Origin: Bacteroidales bacterium
GTDB taxonomy: Bacteria; Bacteroidota; Bacteroidia; Bacteroidales; JALTDM01
Assembly: GCA_027074135.1 (NCBI GenBank)
Contig: JALTDM010000202.1
Span: 1 to 7,669 of the forward strand
Direction of reading: 5' to 3'
DNA: 7,669 nucleotides
Below the pieces are notes generated by a model that saw only the letters and a program-made list of their open reading frames with translations, did not search any database and was not told where the DNA came from. The position numbers and the translations under genes are program-made. Positions 6,081-7,669 of the stretch are shown piece after piece (the stretch's first letter is position 1; each line of letters begins with the position of its first letter).

Positions 6081-7669
6081 TTAATTATCGCTAAAAGACA
6101 TTAAAGTCCAATACTGTCCATCCCACACAAACATTGCAATATCACCATCCACAAGATTCATATCCGAACTCATTCTAATATTACTTCCGGTTGCCGGTAT
6201 TCTTATGGCATTATGTCCCCCTTCCAATATTAGGACTTGTCCTATTACACTACCTGATGAAAAACTTGCCACATGTGCACCATCAACGCTACCTTCAACT
6301 AAATAATATGATTTATCGGTTGGCATAGTACCACCATCTGATACTGTTATATTTAAATGTTCCAGTGCAAAGAAATCTCTAACTGTTACATTCGAATTAA
6401 GTTTTAGGGCATCATTATCAAATTCCCCGTAAATTAGCGGTTCTGATGTGTTAGAATTATCAATATACAGCTTATTGGAACCCGTTTCATTATAACCTGC
6501 TTCATTACCTATAAATATATTACCCGAGCCTTGAAGATTATATCCCGAATAATAACCTAAAATTACATTATTTTTAGAATCATTGTGAATGTTACCGGCA
6601 GCATTAGCCCCAAGTATAACATTATTATCAGAAGCACTATCCAAATTATAAGCAGACATAGCTCCAAGAATAACATTATTTTCTACATGAGAAATCTTAT
6701 ACCCCGCTTGAAAACCTAATAAAACATTATTAGAAGCATAATCAGTTGCAGTTGTATCGCCATCGTACCCTGCTCTACCGCAATCAGTACCTATAAATAC
6801 ATTATTATACCCTCTAGTCAACCAAAAGGCGGAATTTGTTCCTAAAAAAGTGTTACCCGATCCATTTTCTAAAAATGGTGCCGAATTTATACCGATATTT
6901 ACAGAATAACTCCCATTCTTATTTCTAGCTCCTGCATTTGACCCTATATAAATATCATAATTACCACCAATATTTTTTAATCCTGCACCTGTACCCAAGA
7001 AAACATTGTCATGTCCGTATGATGTATTCAACCCTGATTGAAATCCGATAAAAACATTATAATTTGCAGAAGTATTATGATGACCTGCCATATATCCGGC
7101 AAAGAAATTACCTCTACCTGTTGTCAAACTTTCACCAGAACGATACCCGAAAACTGAATTATAAAGGCCAGTACCATTAGTTGTATCGGCTATAATATTT
7201 ACTCCCGCCATGTGCCCGATAAAATAATTTAAAGGTGTTAATTGCATATATGGTAAAGTACTACTTGTATCATTAAGATTACCAACCCCAAATCCTCCTT
7301 CATCACCGGAAGTGTAAACACGAGTGCTGTCACCTGTAACTATAAAATAATTATTTTCACTTTCAGATTTCATATTTGCCCTGCCACTTACCGCAAAACC
7401 TCCTCTACTGCCTATTGTTTTAGAATTATCTTCCTCAAAATATATCCGCGTACTGTCTGAGGTAACATACAAATAAGGCCTGCCCGCTCCTTTCATATTT
7501 ACCCTGCCGCTTACCGCAAAACCGCCTCTACTGCCTATTGCCTTATTACTATCAAGGGGCAAAAATACATGTACACTATCGGGATATACTACAAATACAG
7601 GGTCTCCATTCTTATCCTTTACTTCAAATAATGGTAAACTGTCAGGTGCCAACGGATCTTGTTGTATGA
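6081..7669 (-). CDS. YadA-head-like repeat surface protein, 5' truncated
   Basis: The frame runs from the TAA at 6081-6083 to the window edge without a true start; the first full codon is at 7667. The TTG at 7652 is an internal Leu, and residues here are counted from it (523 visible). The N-terminal part has the Bacteroidetes opening DSLPLFEVKDKNGDPVFVVY, then two copies of a 41-residue unit with GSRGGFAVSGR (40-50, 81-91) and a divergent third (GGFGVGN, 119-125). Residues 142-386 form a ladder of about 14 repeats of the type N-x-(V/F)-(F/I/L)-(I/L)-G-x-x-(A/S)-(G/A). These start at 165, 182, 199, 216, 233, 250, 267 and 284, exactly 17 apart, then at 309, 326, 344, 362 and 378. This resembles the left-handed beta-roll of YadA/trimeric adhesin heads. 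After GSNKLYID and PLIYGEFDND (391-414) comes a beta-rich end domain (430-523) closing in WDGQYWTLMSFSDN. No membrane anchor, S74 chaperone or sorting tail is seen, so export would depend on the missing N-terminus. Function unknown; adhesion or surface coat is inference. Confidence 0.85.
   Translation of the reverse strand, partial: IQQDPLAPDSLPLFEVKDKNGDPVFVVYPDSVHVFLPLDSNKAIGSRGGFAVSGRVNMKGAGRPYLYVTSDSTRIYFEEDNSKTIGSRGGFAVSGRANMKSESENNYFIVTGDSTRVYTSGDEGGFGVGNLNDTSSTLPYMQLTPLNYFIGHMAGVNIIADTTNGTGLYNSVFGYRSGESLTTGRGNFFAGYMAGHHNTSANYNVFIGFQSGLNTSYGHDNVFLGTGAGLKNIGGNYDIYIGSNAGARNKNGSYSVNIGINSAPFLENGSGNTFLGTNSAFWLTRGYNNVFIGTDCGRAGYDGDTTATDYASNNVLLGFQAGYKISHVENNVILGAMSAYNLDSASDNNVILGANAAGNIHNDSKNNVILGYYSGYNLQGSGNIFIGNEAGYNETGSNKLYIDNSNTSEPLIYGEFDNDALKLNSNVTVRDFFALEHLNITVSDGGTMPTDKSYYLVEGSVDGAHVASFSSGSVIGQVLILEGGHNAIRIPATGSNIRMSSDMNLVDGDIAMFVWDGQYWTLMSFSDN
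7371..7417. repeat. 47-base direct repeat, copy 1 (inside the repeat-protein gene)
   Basis: This segment is 44/47 identical to 7494-7540, exactly 123 bases (41 codons) away. It encodes the GSRGGFAVSGRANM unit on the minus strand. Similarity drops sharply on either side of the block, where the protein unit continues but the codons differ. Confidence 0.85.
7494..7540. repeat. 47-base direct repeat, copy 2 (inside the repeat-protein gene)
   Basis: This is the partner of 7371-7417, with three mismatches. It encodes GSRGGFAVSGRVNM on the minus strand. The high nucleotide identity in a 41-residue protein repeat suggests recent duplication or gene conversion between copies. Confidence 0.85.

Noticed and set aside
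1..7669. tRNA, rRNA, CRISPR arrays, riboswitches, prophage or intact insertion sequences
   Set aside because: I saw no cloverleaf with tRNA consensus words, no regularly spaced identical repeats with unique spacers, and no transposase or integrase frame.

Overview
The window looks like chromosomal DNA of a Bacteroidota (Bacteroidetes) bacterium. It is AT-rich. Starts lack Shine-Dalgarno sequences, and two genes sit just downstream of perfect matches to the Bacteroidetes -7 promoter box TAnnTTTG. The proteins are also typical of the phylum: a PafA-like phosphatase homologue, an outer-membrane beta-barrel, and a YadA-like repeat protein with GGFAVSGR repeats. Everything here comes from reading the sequence; no database search was run.

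Layout: the 3' end of an outer-membrane beta-barrel gene (1-419, +); a 507-base non-coding stretch (420-926) built from low-complexity repeats, a GC-richer block and two small hairpins; an AIM24/TIGR00266-family gene (927-1694, +) with its own promoter and terminator. A tightly packed block follows: a secreted alkaline-phosphatase-superfamily protein (1823-3469), a GT-B glycosyltransferase overlapping it by ATGA (3466-4575), and a rhomboid protease overlapping that by 35 bases (4541-5173). kdsA (5210-6031) comes next, with a promoter box of its own, and ends at a strong bidirectional terminator (6034-6061). On the other strand, convergent with kdsA, lies a 5'-truncated YadA-head-like repeat protein (6081-7669).

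The common theme is the cell envelope. KdsA makes Kdo-8-phosphate for lipopolysaccharide, the glycosyltransferase probably adds sugar to an envelope glycan, rhomboid is an intramembrane protease, and the phosphatase-like protein, beta-barrel and repeat protein are exported.

The most notable observation is that the phosphatase-like protein keeps the family fold and framing sequence but has lost nearly the whole active site. The nucleophile Thr, five of six zinc ligands and both Lys/Arg substrate contacts are replaced. It is probably a pseudophosphatase co-translated with the glycosyltransferase, a combination I do not recognise as described.
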